Position numbers and translations under genes: made by a program. Positions 21,601 to 30,298 of a DNA stretch of 64,000 nt are shown here, one piece after another (position 1 is the first letter of the stretch; each line of letters begins with the position of its first letter). Under the pieces are notes generated by a model. That model did not search any database. It was not told where the DNA came from and saw only the letters and a program-made list of their open reading frames with translations. The stretch is from Hibiscus mutabilis (Eukaryota; Streptophyta; Magnoliopsida; Malvales; Malvaceae): the NCBI GenBank assembly GCA_019671005.1, contig CM033744.1, positions 3,190,208-3,254,207 on the forward strand, written 5' to 3'.

Positions 21601-22887
21601 GACAGATTAAATCTTTAAAGCAACATTAAGGAAATAAGTCACAAAACTAAAACCTGATTTCATAAAGCCAGACATTACCCCAGTTTTGGACGACTACTTG
21701 GCTCGGGATGCAATAACCACAAACAAAATGAAGCTTCCTTTGGCCATTTCAGTAGCAACTGTGGAGGAAGAACTCGATGCCTTAGACTAGACATAGTTCT
21801 ACTCTTCTCTTCTCTTGAGCTGAAGGGACAAAATAACTGCAGATACAGAAAAAAAAATCTTTAGTTTAAAGTGATACAACATAAAAGTTTTTAATATTCA
21901 ACCCAACGAAGGAACAATAATTAATAAAAAACAGACATATTGGAGTTTAATCAAGCATTAATTATTATCAAAAAGATAAACTAACAAAACAAAACTATTT
22001 CAAAAGTTCAAAATGATGATAGTATCAAGCATTCTCGAAACAAACCTCGAAAAGTAGAATTCCCAACCTATAGATGTCGGAAGCACAAGTACTGGGAGTG
22101 CCAGCAACCTCTTCAGGACTATTGTACCAACTGGTCTCCATAAGCAATATTTGTTTCATAGGAAACGGTTGCTTTTTCTCTTCTACTTGTTCAGAATCTT
22201 GAAAGTCCAAGATTTTATTTTCTTCGCACTCCTCTAAATGTGCATTCCTGGGACAAACTGAGCCTGACTGCATGCAACTAGCTTCGGACAAAGCATTTGT
22301 TGTAGTTTGAACATCTTCATTCATCAGCCTACGTTGCTGATGCATGTCAAGGGAAAAAGTAGTGGATAAACCCTTAAGCTCCATATTTTGGCTATTTAAT
22401 GCATCCTCAACAGAATCAGATCCCGAGTCTGAAGAAGATGCAGATTCGATGAAGGAAACATGATTAAATGAGGACATGACGAAGCACGAAGGACGAACAT
22501 TATGGACAACAATCCCTTGAGAATGTGCTATATTTATAATCTCAACTATTTGCCTAAATATGTGCAAACGCTCAAAGACATCAACAGATCTTTCTGGTTT
22601 ATCCAACCACTGCCTCAAGCTAACATCACCCCATTCAATGGAACGGATGAAAGGGTTTACTGCCGTCTCGCAAACCCCGAAACACCAATCTGGCTTCTAA
22701 GGTGATCATTGTGAGTCAGCACATCCCTACCATCCTCTTCATTGAACCCAAAATCATGCGAGACGTCACCCAAAATGCCTGTTCTTTCAACACGAAATAG
22801 ACTTGGATCCCTATCTGAGACACCAGAAGTGTTCAGTGCCCTAGAACTATCAGACTCCTTCCAAGCAGACTCAGATGAACCCTCCAT
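18622..22887 (-). CDS. SPA4-like: SPA1-related (SPA3/SPA4-like) WD40 repressor of photomorphogenesis, with apparent frameshift
   Basis: Seven exons, minus strand: 22887-22046, 21836-21679, 21282-20310, 20231-20085, 19953-19642, 19395-19336 and 18810-18622, about 893 aa if one base is restored. The order is an N-terminal MEGSSES region, a kinase-like domain (EWGDVSLRQWLDKPERS, HSQGIVVHNVRPSCFV, ASDIYRLGILLFE), a coiled coil near residues 345-410, and C-terminal WD40 repeats (SGSDDGSVKLWS, SSTDNTLKLWDL, GSADHKIYYYDLR, WRGQSSTLVAANS). SPA proteins act with COP1 in a nuclear ubiquitin-ligase complex that degrades light-signalling factors such as HY5. Two oddities stand out. Exon 1 is 842 nt, one short of a codon multiple, and stops at 22657-22659 unless a base is restored near the C-run 22675-22678. 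Intron 4 begins GC. An upstream start at 22989 exists, but the 22887 Met matches the family. Confidence 0.85.
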
Positions 22888-23453
22888 TGTTATCCTCCAA
22901 GAATTGCATGAAGAGTACCACTCAAACATCCAATAAACGAAAAAATCTTGCCGGCTTCTTATCCAATCACTCACTTCTACCATTATCAAAATGAAATCAT
23001 AAACTCATTTCATTTTCACAAAAGGAAAAAAAAACAGTTTCCAGTCAATTCACTGCAATCACAGGAACCAAAATAAATAACCTTTACGCACCAAAATTCT
23101 CATTAAACATAGCTATCACAAACCCCCACCACCATTAACACCACTAATCAGAAAAAGAAAAAAAGTTAAAGAAAATCTCAAACAACAGCTAAAAACACTA
23201 AATACCCACTATTAATCATATGATCAACTATATATCACATCAAACAACAAACAAAAACAATCAATATATGTATATATGTAGTGAATGTTTCATGAAGAGA
23301 GATAGAGAGAGAAGGGATACCAGTTAACACCATGAAAGGATCTTCTATTGTTCTTGCTAGACCAACCTGTAAAATGAACCACACAGAAAAAAAAAGGGTT
23401 CTTTTTAGTTGATACTAAATATTCTCAACCTCACAAAATTCCCACAAGTTTTT
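22888..23453 (-). promoter_or_regulatory. 5' leader of the SPA-like gene
   Basis: The 567 bp between the SPA-like start and the LTR element hold a probable 5' UTR exon at 23321-23366. It has an acceptor TTTACAG upstream and a donor AACTG|GTATCC downstream, both read on the minus strand. A GA-rich tract (23298-23312) sits in the adjoining intron. If the exon is real, the first transcribed exon lies farther upstream and the retrotransposon at 23454-27217 lies inside a 5' UTR intron or in the promoter. Confidence 0.4.
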
Positions 23454-23693
23454 TGTAAAGAACCAAAATGAAAGAAGTGAAACGATGTAGTTTCATTAGA
23501 GTTAGCTAGTGTTTAAATTTCGGTTAGTTTCCGGATGGGTTAAAAGGGCTGAGAAGTTAGATGAATGTTTATCGAATGAATGAATGAAATTGATCTCGGC
23601 TTCCTCCTTTCTTCTGCTTCTTTTCTTTCCTTGCTCTGTTCTATCTTCTCCCTCACTCAATTAATTCTTCTTCTTTAGTTTTGTACTGTTACA
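23454..23693 (+). repeat. 5' LTR (240 bp)
   Basis: Starts TGTAAAGAACC and ends GTTTTGTACTGTTACA. Compared with the 3' LTR it lacks about 65 bp after GGTTAGTTTCC and differs by only a handful of substitutions. Confidence 0.9.
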
Positions 23694-23762
23694 AAGGCAT
23701 CAGAGACATGCTTATCTTCGGATTTTTGTGGAAATTTCGGAATCAAAGCAGCAGCAACGTCC

Positions 23763-25196
23763 ATGACGAATCAAACCCAGAAGCCAACGGTCCTAGCCAT
23801 GGTTGACGATCAGCAATTCTCTTGGTCTAAGTTCTGTGAGGAATTTAAATTGTTGTTAGAAAAATATTCAACCAGTCGAATCATGTTGGTAACCGTCACT
23901 CATATGTTGTATCCGATCACGACGGAAACGTTGTCTCGGGTATTCTCACCTCATGGGTCGGTGGAGAAGATTGCTCCACTTCAACAGTCGATTAACTTTC
24001 AAGCCTTGATCAAGTATCACAACCGTTTGGATGCTATCTCGGCCAGAAATTCTTTTCATGGTCGTTATATCTACGATGGTTGCTGCCAGATGGACATTCA
24101 ATTTTATAAATACACTGGGATATCAGAATATGATGAACCGAAACTAGAATCGCAGGTGACAGTCCCTAACGAAGATAAGGTGTTTGACAGATTGCCTACG
24201 AAAACGGACAAAGAGTCGGATACTTTTTATGACTTGACTTCAGCTCTGTTGGAAGATGACTTGATTAAGGGTTCGAGTGCAACCCAACAGTGTGATGAAC
24301 TATTGGTGCCAACAGGTGAAATAATAGATGGTGAAAAGATTAAGGATGGTGTGAAGGACATGGAAGCAGAACTTCAAGTTCAAGTCAAAGAAGGCTCATT
24401 CGCAGCAGTCACTGTGTTTGCTAAAGTAACATGTTCATCAATTCTGCCAAAAACTATGTCTGGACTTGTACAGACAAGTTTCGTTGAGGATCACAAAATT
24501 GCATTTCAGCATAAAGAACAAGAAGATGCAGGTATGGCAATCCTGGATGCCGATAATTTTCAATTAACTATAGATGTTTTGGATGATAGGTATCACTTTA
24601 GGTCTGTTGAGTTTGTGCACATTGAAAACACAACTAGAGCTCATTTCCTTAGAAGAATGTACAATGGTGAAAATTTTGAATGGGCTTATTCATACGTGTT
24701 CACGAATGCTAATAAGCTTATTAAGATGAATGACCCCTATGGATTTCGGCTTTTAGTGATGGGAAATAATAATGTTGTAGTGGATAATACTAGGGAGTTC
24801 ATTGAATTGAAGTTTACGTTGAAGCCAATGGAAATATTGTTTGATAGAAGCCTTGATGTTGGAGTTGATATTATAGATGCTGCCAATGTTGGATGCTACA
24901 GGACAAAGGAATTTACAACTCAATTTGATCTTGGAGCAGTGGGATTTTACAGTCCAATTAAAAGCTCTTCCAAAGATATATTTAAATCCGTTGATGTGTT
25001 TGTAGCCATGTTCACAAATGAAGCTCGAGCTAAGAGTGTTTTATTTGGTTATGGTACCGTTAAAAGAGCTTCTATGGGTGAACTTACAATTATTGTTGTA
25101 AGTTCAGTTGAGCTAGGTGTTGCAACATCACATTGTAAACCTGAACCAAGAGTTGCAAAGGTCATGAAGGTTCGTAGCAGCCAGGATATTTACTAG
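23763..25196 (+). CDS. Retrotransposon-borne ORF with PTB-type RRM (477 aa)
   Basis: An intact ORF 70 bp after the 5' LTR, where gag would normally start. Residues about 38-118 read as an RNA recognition motif of polypyrimidine-tract-binding protein RRM2 type: VTHMLYPITTETLSRVFSPH, VEKIAPLQQSINFQALIKY, ARNSFHGRYIYDGCC and QMDIQFY. This follows the plant PTB pattern of HHMLYP and NIYDGCCQLDIQF. The remaining about 350 residues are acidic, then mixed, with phrases such as ILDADNFQLTIDVLDD and HFLRRMYNGENFEWAY that I do not recognise. No intron interrupts the RRM, consistent with capture through RNA. It may act as an RNA-binding gag substitute or be a passenger; its role is unknown. Confidence 0.7.
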   Translation: MTNQTQKPTVLAMVDDQQFSWSKFCEEFKLLLEKYSTSRIMLVTVTHMLYPITTETLSRVFSPHGSVEKIAPLQQSINFQALIKYHNRLDAISARNSFHGRYIYDGCCQMDIQFYKYTGISEYDEPKLESQVTVPNEDKVFDRLPTKTDKESDTFYDLTSALLEDDLIKGSSATQQCDELLVPTGEIIDGEKIKDGVKDMEAELQVQVKEGSFAAVTVFAKVTCSSILPKTMSGLVQTSFVEDHKIAFQHKEQEDAGMAILDADNFQLTIDVLDDRYHFRSVEFVHIENTTRAHFLRRMYNGENFEWAYSYVFTNANKLIKMNDPYGFRLLVMGNNNVVVDNTREFIELKFTLKPMEILFDRSLDVGVDIIDAANVGCYRTKEFTTQFDLGAVGFYSPIKSSSKDIFKSVDVFVAMFTNEARAKSVLFGYGTVKRASMGELTIIVVSSVELGVATSHCKPEPRVAKVMKVRSSQDIY

Positions 25197-25211
25197 TCTG
25201 TACTGAAAAGG

Positions 25212-26039
25212 ATGCTATCTAATATTCATTGGAAAAAATGTGAGGAGGGGCTACTGGAATATATTAAAAAATTGAGATCAATGATGGAATTTGGTCCTAA
25301 AGCAGAGGTAATGTGGTCAGACTTTAGCCAAACTTGGGTTACCAGGCTCCATTTATTCAGGGATTATCGAGAAAATTGTTGCAAGGAAGTGGGAATAGAT
25401 TGCATCTGCTTAATTTGTTTTTCTGGAAGACTGCATCTTTGGGTCATGAATTCAACATGGAGTGCGAGGTCAGAAGAATTTATTATAACTGTTGGTGATT
25501 GCATATATGGTTGGGTGGTGGAGTTGAAGAGATATTGCTTGTTCATGTTGCAATTTTGACTAAGGCTAAGAGGACATTTGGTAATGTATGGTCGAATCAT
25601 TTAAAGAAAGAATATCAGCTGTGTTTTATTTCATCCTTGAGGACAAGGATTCCCTTTTATACAGGGGATATGGAAACAGTTTTGAACCAGATAATTAATT
25701 TGGTTGTAGACAGATAGGTAGAGCTGGCAGTTTATACTTATGATCCAGTGTTGAAAATGCTAATCAGTGATCATGAAAGGTTCATACAAACCATAATCAA
25801 TGTCATGAGAAACTCCATTAATTGCACAAAGAAAGAACACAATCTAGTTCTGCATACTAGCAATGTTGAGGGTGATCCTTTGATTGTTCTATCTCATGCC
25901 TTGGTTCTCTTGAAAAATGTGGAATTGGATACCCTCTTTGTGAAAGTGGTGTTAACCAAGGGTTCTAGTGACATATTTGTAGCAGCTCCATTTCATGTGA
26001 AACAATGGCAAGAGAGTAAAATCTTCCAAAAGACTAAGG
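25212..26039 (+). pseudogene. Broken internal reading frames of the LTR element, unrecognised
   Basis: After the 477-aa ORF come fragments at 25212-25559 and 25748-26053 in different frames. The text GNVWSNHLKK is encoded near 25580 and again near 26780, so part of the internal region is duplicated or shares a motif. Phrases such as NLVLHTSNVEGDPLIVLSHA read like real protein but I cannot assign them. Frame changes suggest decay or a lack of selection. Confidence 0.45.
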
Positions 26040-26445
26040 TTGGTAATACATGATAAGTTGGAAGCTTCATTACGTGATCTTTACAGGATCGGGAACATTC
26101 AAGCCTGTAATGTTGCTCGAAAAACAATTGCCCTCAGAAATAGCTACAAAACTCCAAAGGGTAACCAAAGGTTAATTGGTCCAAAACATTTTAAGACAGC
26201 AGCAAGTTATCATGCTCTAGCAATTGCACTCGCATTGATGGAAGCTTACCTTTTGAGTGTACAACAGGAACAAACAACATTGCACCAAGAAAAGATGGGC
26301 ATAGATGATTGGCGTACCTAGGAGGCTCCTGCATGGCTTGAGAATTTCGAGTCCAAGGCATTTGAACAACAAGAAGCTGTTCGACATGGTGATGGTTTAT
26401 TCAAGGAGTTTACCAGAGAATTAAAGTGTTTATGGACTACCTTAC
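26040..26445 (+). pseudogene. CLU/TSS-like TPR fragment captured in the LTR element
   Basis: The frame at 26040-26321, continuing past a TAG at 26319-26321, reads GNQRLIGPKHFKTAASYHA, LAIALALMEAYLLSVQQEQT, IDDWRT, then (after the stop) EAPAWLENFESKAFEQQEA. This closely follows the TPR region of plant clustered-mitochondria/TSS proteins (family wording NQRLLG.DHIQTAASYHAIA and AAWLEYFESKALEQQEAA, from memory). CLU proteins bind nuclear-encoded mitochondrial mRNAs and organise mitochondria. Here it is a fragment without the CLU domain and with a nonsense codon, so it is not functional by itself. It is the second host-like piece in this retrotransposon. Confidence 0.65.
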
Positions 26446-26914
26446 AATGTTCTCCATCAGTTGCCCCCTTACTATCCAAAGATTCATTCGAGGGGGAGAG
26501 TTCTGTTACCATTGACAGGAACATGGGTGCAATTTTTGCATGGGACGTGATATTGCTCTATCCAAATGAAATTCCTGAAGAGGTCTTTACTGCTGATATG
26601 ATAGCCATACTGGCATCACACAGTTGTTATTTTTACAATTTTAAAGTGATGAACCAAGGAATAACAATGGGTACACTCAGTTGTTCGAGCTCAATTCCAA
26701 ATCAGTTGGCGAAGTTGGAGAGACATATATGCAATCTTCCTATGGTTCATGTTGTTTTGGTTGTGCGGAAAAGAGGAATGGGAAACGTTTGGTCAAACCA
26801 TCTTAAGAAAAGCAAGGATGATTCGATGTTGCTTAAGGATGGTGTCTTCAAAGACTTTGTTGTCTTTTCTTTTAATCCTCGAGGACAAGGATTATTTGAA
26901 GGAGGGAGGAGTAT
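26446..26914 (+). other. 3' internal part of the LTR element with purine tract
   Basis: An ORF at 26523-26951 (beginning MGAIFAWDVILLYPNEIPEE) is not recognised and runs into the 3' LTR. The stretch ends with the polypurine tract GAAGGAGGGAGGAG at about 26899-26912, two bases before the 3' LTR. Confidence 0.55.
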
Positions 26915-27217
26915 TGTAAAGAACCAAAATGAAAGAAGTGAAACGATGTAGTTTCATTAGAGTTAGCTAGTGTTTAAATTTCGGTTAGTTTCCAGATTAA
27001 TGCAACGGGGCGTTTTGTCTTGTATTGAGGGTTTGTAAACGGTCTCGTTATGTGACACTAGGGTTAAAAGGGCTGAAAAGTTAGATGAATGTTTATCGAA
27101 TGAATGAATGAAATTGATCTCGTCTTTCTTTTTTTTTCTGCTTCTTCTCTTTTCTTGCTCTGTTCTATCTTCTCCCTCACTCAATTAATTCTTCTTCTTT
27201 AGTTTTGTACTGTTACA
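26915..27217 (+). repeat. 3' LTR (303 bp)
   Basis: Full-length LTR from TGTAAAGAACC to GTACTGTTACA, followed directly by the TTTTT duplication. It retains the about 65 bp missing from the 5' LTR (27 kb region, starting at AGATTAATGCAACGG). Confidence 0.9.
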
Positions 27218-28139
27218 TTTTTCATGAAAAGGAAAAGAACAAAACAAAATCATCCCCAGAAATAAAAATAAAACACAGGGCATCTGGATATCAACATTAA
27301 AGAAACAAAAGAAAACAATGAATTTTTTCTAGTCACTTTGTTTAATGTATCTTTTCTTAAACATAGGCCACTCTTTTGAGCACTTCATTATCTTCTTCTA
27401 GCTTTATTCCAATTGGAGTACGTGGCCCTACCATGACCTTAAAGCCAGTTTGCCCCCTCATGCAACAGGACAAGAAAGTAAAATTTTGAATATGTTGTGG
27501 GTCCAATTGCCATTAAAAAATTTACATGGAAACTGCTCTGGGACTCTGAATTACCCCTTTATTATTAAAAAAAAAATCACTTTCTTGGTGTTGAAAAAGA
27601 GAATCTTGGTTATCTAGGTTTCCCAAGAGGAAAACTTTCAGATCACTGAAACCACACAAATTCATTATTCACTCAAAGTTTCATTTTTTTATTTATAATC
27701 TTTAAAAAATCTAAATGATGTAACCGTACCATACTAAAGAACTAAGCTTTGATTCCAACAAATTGATAAAAAAAAACCATAAGAGAGAAAAATAAATAAT
27801 AAATAAATAAAAAGAGTTGAAAGTAAGTGAAAACAAACCTGAAAACCTAAGACTTCAATATATGTATAAATTGCTAGTTAAACGAGTTTCAAGATGCCCT
27901 TTTGGCCATTTTGTTCAAAAATCATGTTGATTTTATAAAGAAAAATCCCAGAAAAGATTGGCTTCCCAACTATAAATGAATATAATTATCTGACTTTGGT
28001 GTTGAGTCAAATTTAGAGCAGTGTCAGCATAGTGAAAGGCTTTAAAGTGTAGTTCAAAAGGTGAACATTAACAAATAATATATACTTTCAAGAAATGAAG
28101 TGTGGTGAATAATATTATTTACATATTAATAAATGTTCA
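27218..28139. other. Intergenic region upstream of the SPA-like gene
   Basis: This is AT-rich DNA and, by position, the displaced distal promoter of the SPA-like gene. A minus-strand frame of 34 codons (27362-27466) reads GFKVMVGPRTPIGIKLEED and ends VLKRVAYV. It looks protein-like but I cannot assign it, and no exon context supports it. A possible donor TTTTCAG|GTTTG lies on the minus strand near 27838. Confidence 0.3.
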
Positions 28140-29300
28140 TAGACTGCTGTTGGGATGATCAATCAACAATGAAAGTGGCCAAGAGGGGGTGAATTTGCAA
28201 TTTAAAAAGTTTAGAAGCAAATGGAAAGAGATAGACAATGTGACACAAGGATTTATAGTAGTTCAACCTTCTAACAAGGTCTACGTCCACTACCTTAGCT
28301 TCCTACTAAGGATTTCAAACAATTCACCATAGAATTCTTCCCCTTTTCTAGGCTAAGGAGGCAACCTTTACAATCGATCAAACCTTTCTACCCAAAGCTT
28401 GATCAAGAATCACTCTTTTACAAGAAAAAAGAATGGCAAAAGAATAAAGTCCTCACAAGGTAAATATTTGCCCAAATTACAATAACACTCAACCCCAAAC
28501 TTAAAATAAAAAGATTACAATGAAATACACAAGTTGGGTACAAGAATTTGACTTTAAGAGCTCAAAGGGTTGGATTTGGCTTGGATGCTTGAATGTTGAT
28601 CAATGTAGGTTCATTAGTTGTTGTAGCTGCACTTGAAGATTATATTTATACCCTTTCATTGAATTCTAGCCGTTTGGGTGGTTGGAGAATTGAATATAGC
28701 CGTTGGAGAGCAAGTTTCCCGCAATAAATGCTGTCTGTCAACCCCAGGTATCGGTACGCGTATCTAAGTATATGTACCTGCCCATTATAGAAATAGTCGT
28801 TAGAAAGCAGGGCGTACCGGTACTCTAAGTCGAGTATCGGTACTCAGAAAGGGGTATCGGTACTCCAAAGCCCTACCGATACGTGAATTGCTCACTGGAA
28901 AATCTTGAGGCAATAGGGTATCGGTACGCGTATTACTGTACCGGTACGGATTTGAAAATTTCTGTTTTTACCTCAAGAAGTATCGGTACGCGTATAGCTG
29001 CACCGGTACTCATTTTGCATTTGATGTCTGAATAAAAATATATGTATCGGTACGCGATGTAGCGTATCGGTACATCTTTTACATTTGCCCTTTTTAAATC
29101 AAATACGAGTATCGGTACGCATGTTGCCTTACCGGTACTGATTTTACATTTGGTGCTTTAAAATCAAAGATGCGTATCGGTACGCCTGTTGCCGTATCGG
29201 TACTTGGTTTACACTCGATGTAATTTGGAAACAAAGGGCGTACAATACTCATAGTACCGTATCGGTACGCAAAGACTTTTAAGGCCATTTTGACTTAGAA
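28140..29300. mobile_element. Retrotransposon-derived non-coding block with GTATCGGTAC array
   Basis: The block has the flavour of LTR or leader DNA (GGCCAAGAGGGGGTGAATT near 28172) and no coding frame. It carries the dense GTATCGGTAC words at 28749-29270. The same words dominate 63595-63950, which lies in an apparent LTR starting at 62737. I therefore infer that this block is part of a related element, but no LTR ends or target duplication were found here. Confidence 0.4.
28918..29270. repeat. About 64-bp tandem array of GTATCGGTAC units
   Basis: GTATCGGTAC starts at 28918, 28980, 29044, 29109 and 29174, giving periods of 62, 64, 65 and 65 bp. A final copy lies at about 29258. Each unit has a second, related word (GTACCGGTAC, GCACCGGTAC, GTATCGGTAC or TTACCGGTAC) about 17-20 bp after the first, then an AT-rich tail. 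Additional copies without the period occupy 28749-28880. Confidence 0.8.
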
Positions 29301-30001
29301 AAATTCATCGAATGTATTTTTAAAGTTTATCAAATGTTTGGTTAAGTTTAAGACATTTGTTCGAATGCGTAGTGATTAATTCATATGGATTATTTAAAAT
29401 TTATTTTAAAAGAATTTGATATTTAGAACCATTTGTTATATCAAAATCATTATGAGTTAAAAACCATTTGTTATATCAAAATCAATATGAGTTTTATAAT
29501 CTCCCCTTTTTGATATAACGAAAACTTAAAATAAATTTTATAAAAAATTTCTTTTTGTTTATAAAAATATTTGAACAATCAAAAGCAATATACACAATAG
29601 GAGAAGATAAACAAATTGAAAGCCAAAGTAACAATCCAAAGCATAATATATATATCAAATTCAAGGTATAGAGTATCAAATCCAATCCAAACATAAAAGT
29701 CAAAGCAAAATGGAAACAATGAAAACAATCCGAAGAAAAACAATCCAAATATGTAGTCTAGGATGCATGCAATATGATATGATAAAATAAAAAAGAGCTA
29801 TGGGATATCCCCATCATCCTCATCCTCGTCCTCTTCCTCCTCCGAGACGGTGTCACCAAAAGTATGCGTTTTCCACTCATAGTGAAAGGATGCCAAGTCA
29901 ATCTCGATGTTAGTCACACGCGCACCAAGAGAAGTGAAGCGATCATCCATGTGAGATAACGTAAGAAAGATGTTTACATCTCAAGAATGGAAAGATAGCA
30001 A
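29301..30001. other. AT-rich stretch, no gene seen
   Basis: The sequence contains two near-identical phrases around ACCATTTGTTATATCAAAAT (about 29429 and 29462) and a CCTCATCCTCGTCCTC run at 29817. Its origin is unclear and the ORF at 29494-29748 is not meaningful. Confidence 0.35.
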
Positions 30002-30298
30002 ATGGGCCAAAGAAATTGGGGGGGGGGGGAAGTTGTTGATACTATTTTGATGCCTTCCTTTTGGAATGGTACTGTATACGCATTGAAGTTAAGTGGTCCT
30101 CTAGTTCATGCACTAAGAAAAGTTGATGGAGAGAAAAAACCTACCATGAGATACATATACGAGGCTATGGATCGTGCCAAAGAAGCTATTGCAGCTTCAT
30201 TTAATGGAAACGAGTCCAAGTATTCCTAAGTTTTTAAAATGATAGATAAGAGATGGGAATGTTAGCTACATCGTCTTTTACATGCCGTTGGCCACATT
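30002..30298 (+). pseudogene. hAT-type (DUF659/BED family) transposase fragment
   Basis: The frame reads SFWNGTVYALKLSGPLVHAL, RKVDGEKKPTMRYIYEAMDR and AKEAIAASFNGNESKY. After a frame change it continues IDKRWEC, a stop, LHRLLHAVGH. This matches the middle of plant DUF659/hAT-dimerisation transposase-like proteins (family wording SGPLV.VLRLVDGE.KP.MGYIYEAMDRAKE and RW..QLH.PLHAAG, from memory). The catalytic ends are absent. The fragment stops abruptly near 30298 against the gypsy gag remnant, so one inserted into or recombined with the other. A G10 run precedes it at about 30019. Confidence 0.75.

Larger units (their letters stand above)
23454..27217 (+). mobile_element. Complete non-autonomous LTR retrotransposon carrying host-like gene pieces
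   Basis: It has a 5' LTR (23454-23693) and 3' LTR (26915-27217), both starting TGTAAAGAACC and ending GTACTGTTACA. It is flanked by a TTTTT duplication at 23449-23453 and 27218-27222. A degenerate initiator-Met primer site (GGCATCAGAGACATG) follows the 5' LTR, and a purine tract GAAGGAGGGAGGAG precedes the 3' LTR. The LTRs are nearly identical apart from a deletion of about 65 bp in the 5' copy, so the insertion looks recent. The internal 3.2 kb has no recognisable protease, RT, RNase H or integrase. It has a 477-aa ORF with a PTB-like RRM and a broken frame with a CLU/TSS-like TPR stretch. Mobilisation would need enzymes in trans. Confidence 0.88.

Noticed and set aside
28749..29275. CRISPR-like array
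   Set aside because: Regular spacing suggested it, but this is plant nuclear DNA, the spacers are AT-rich related tails rather than unique spacers, and there are no cas genes.
29094..29288. 64-codon minus ORF over the GTATCGGTAC array
   Set aside because: The repeat words generate YRYG-type residues by periodicity; it is a repeat artefact.
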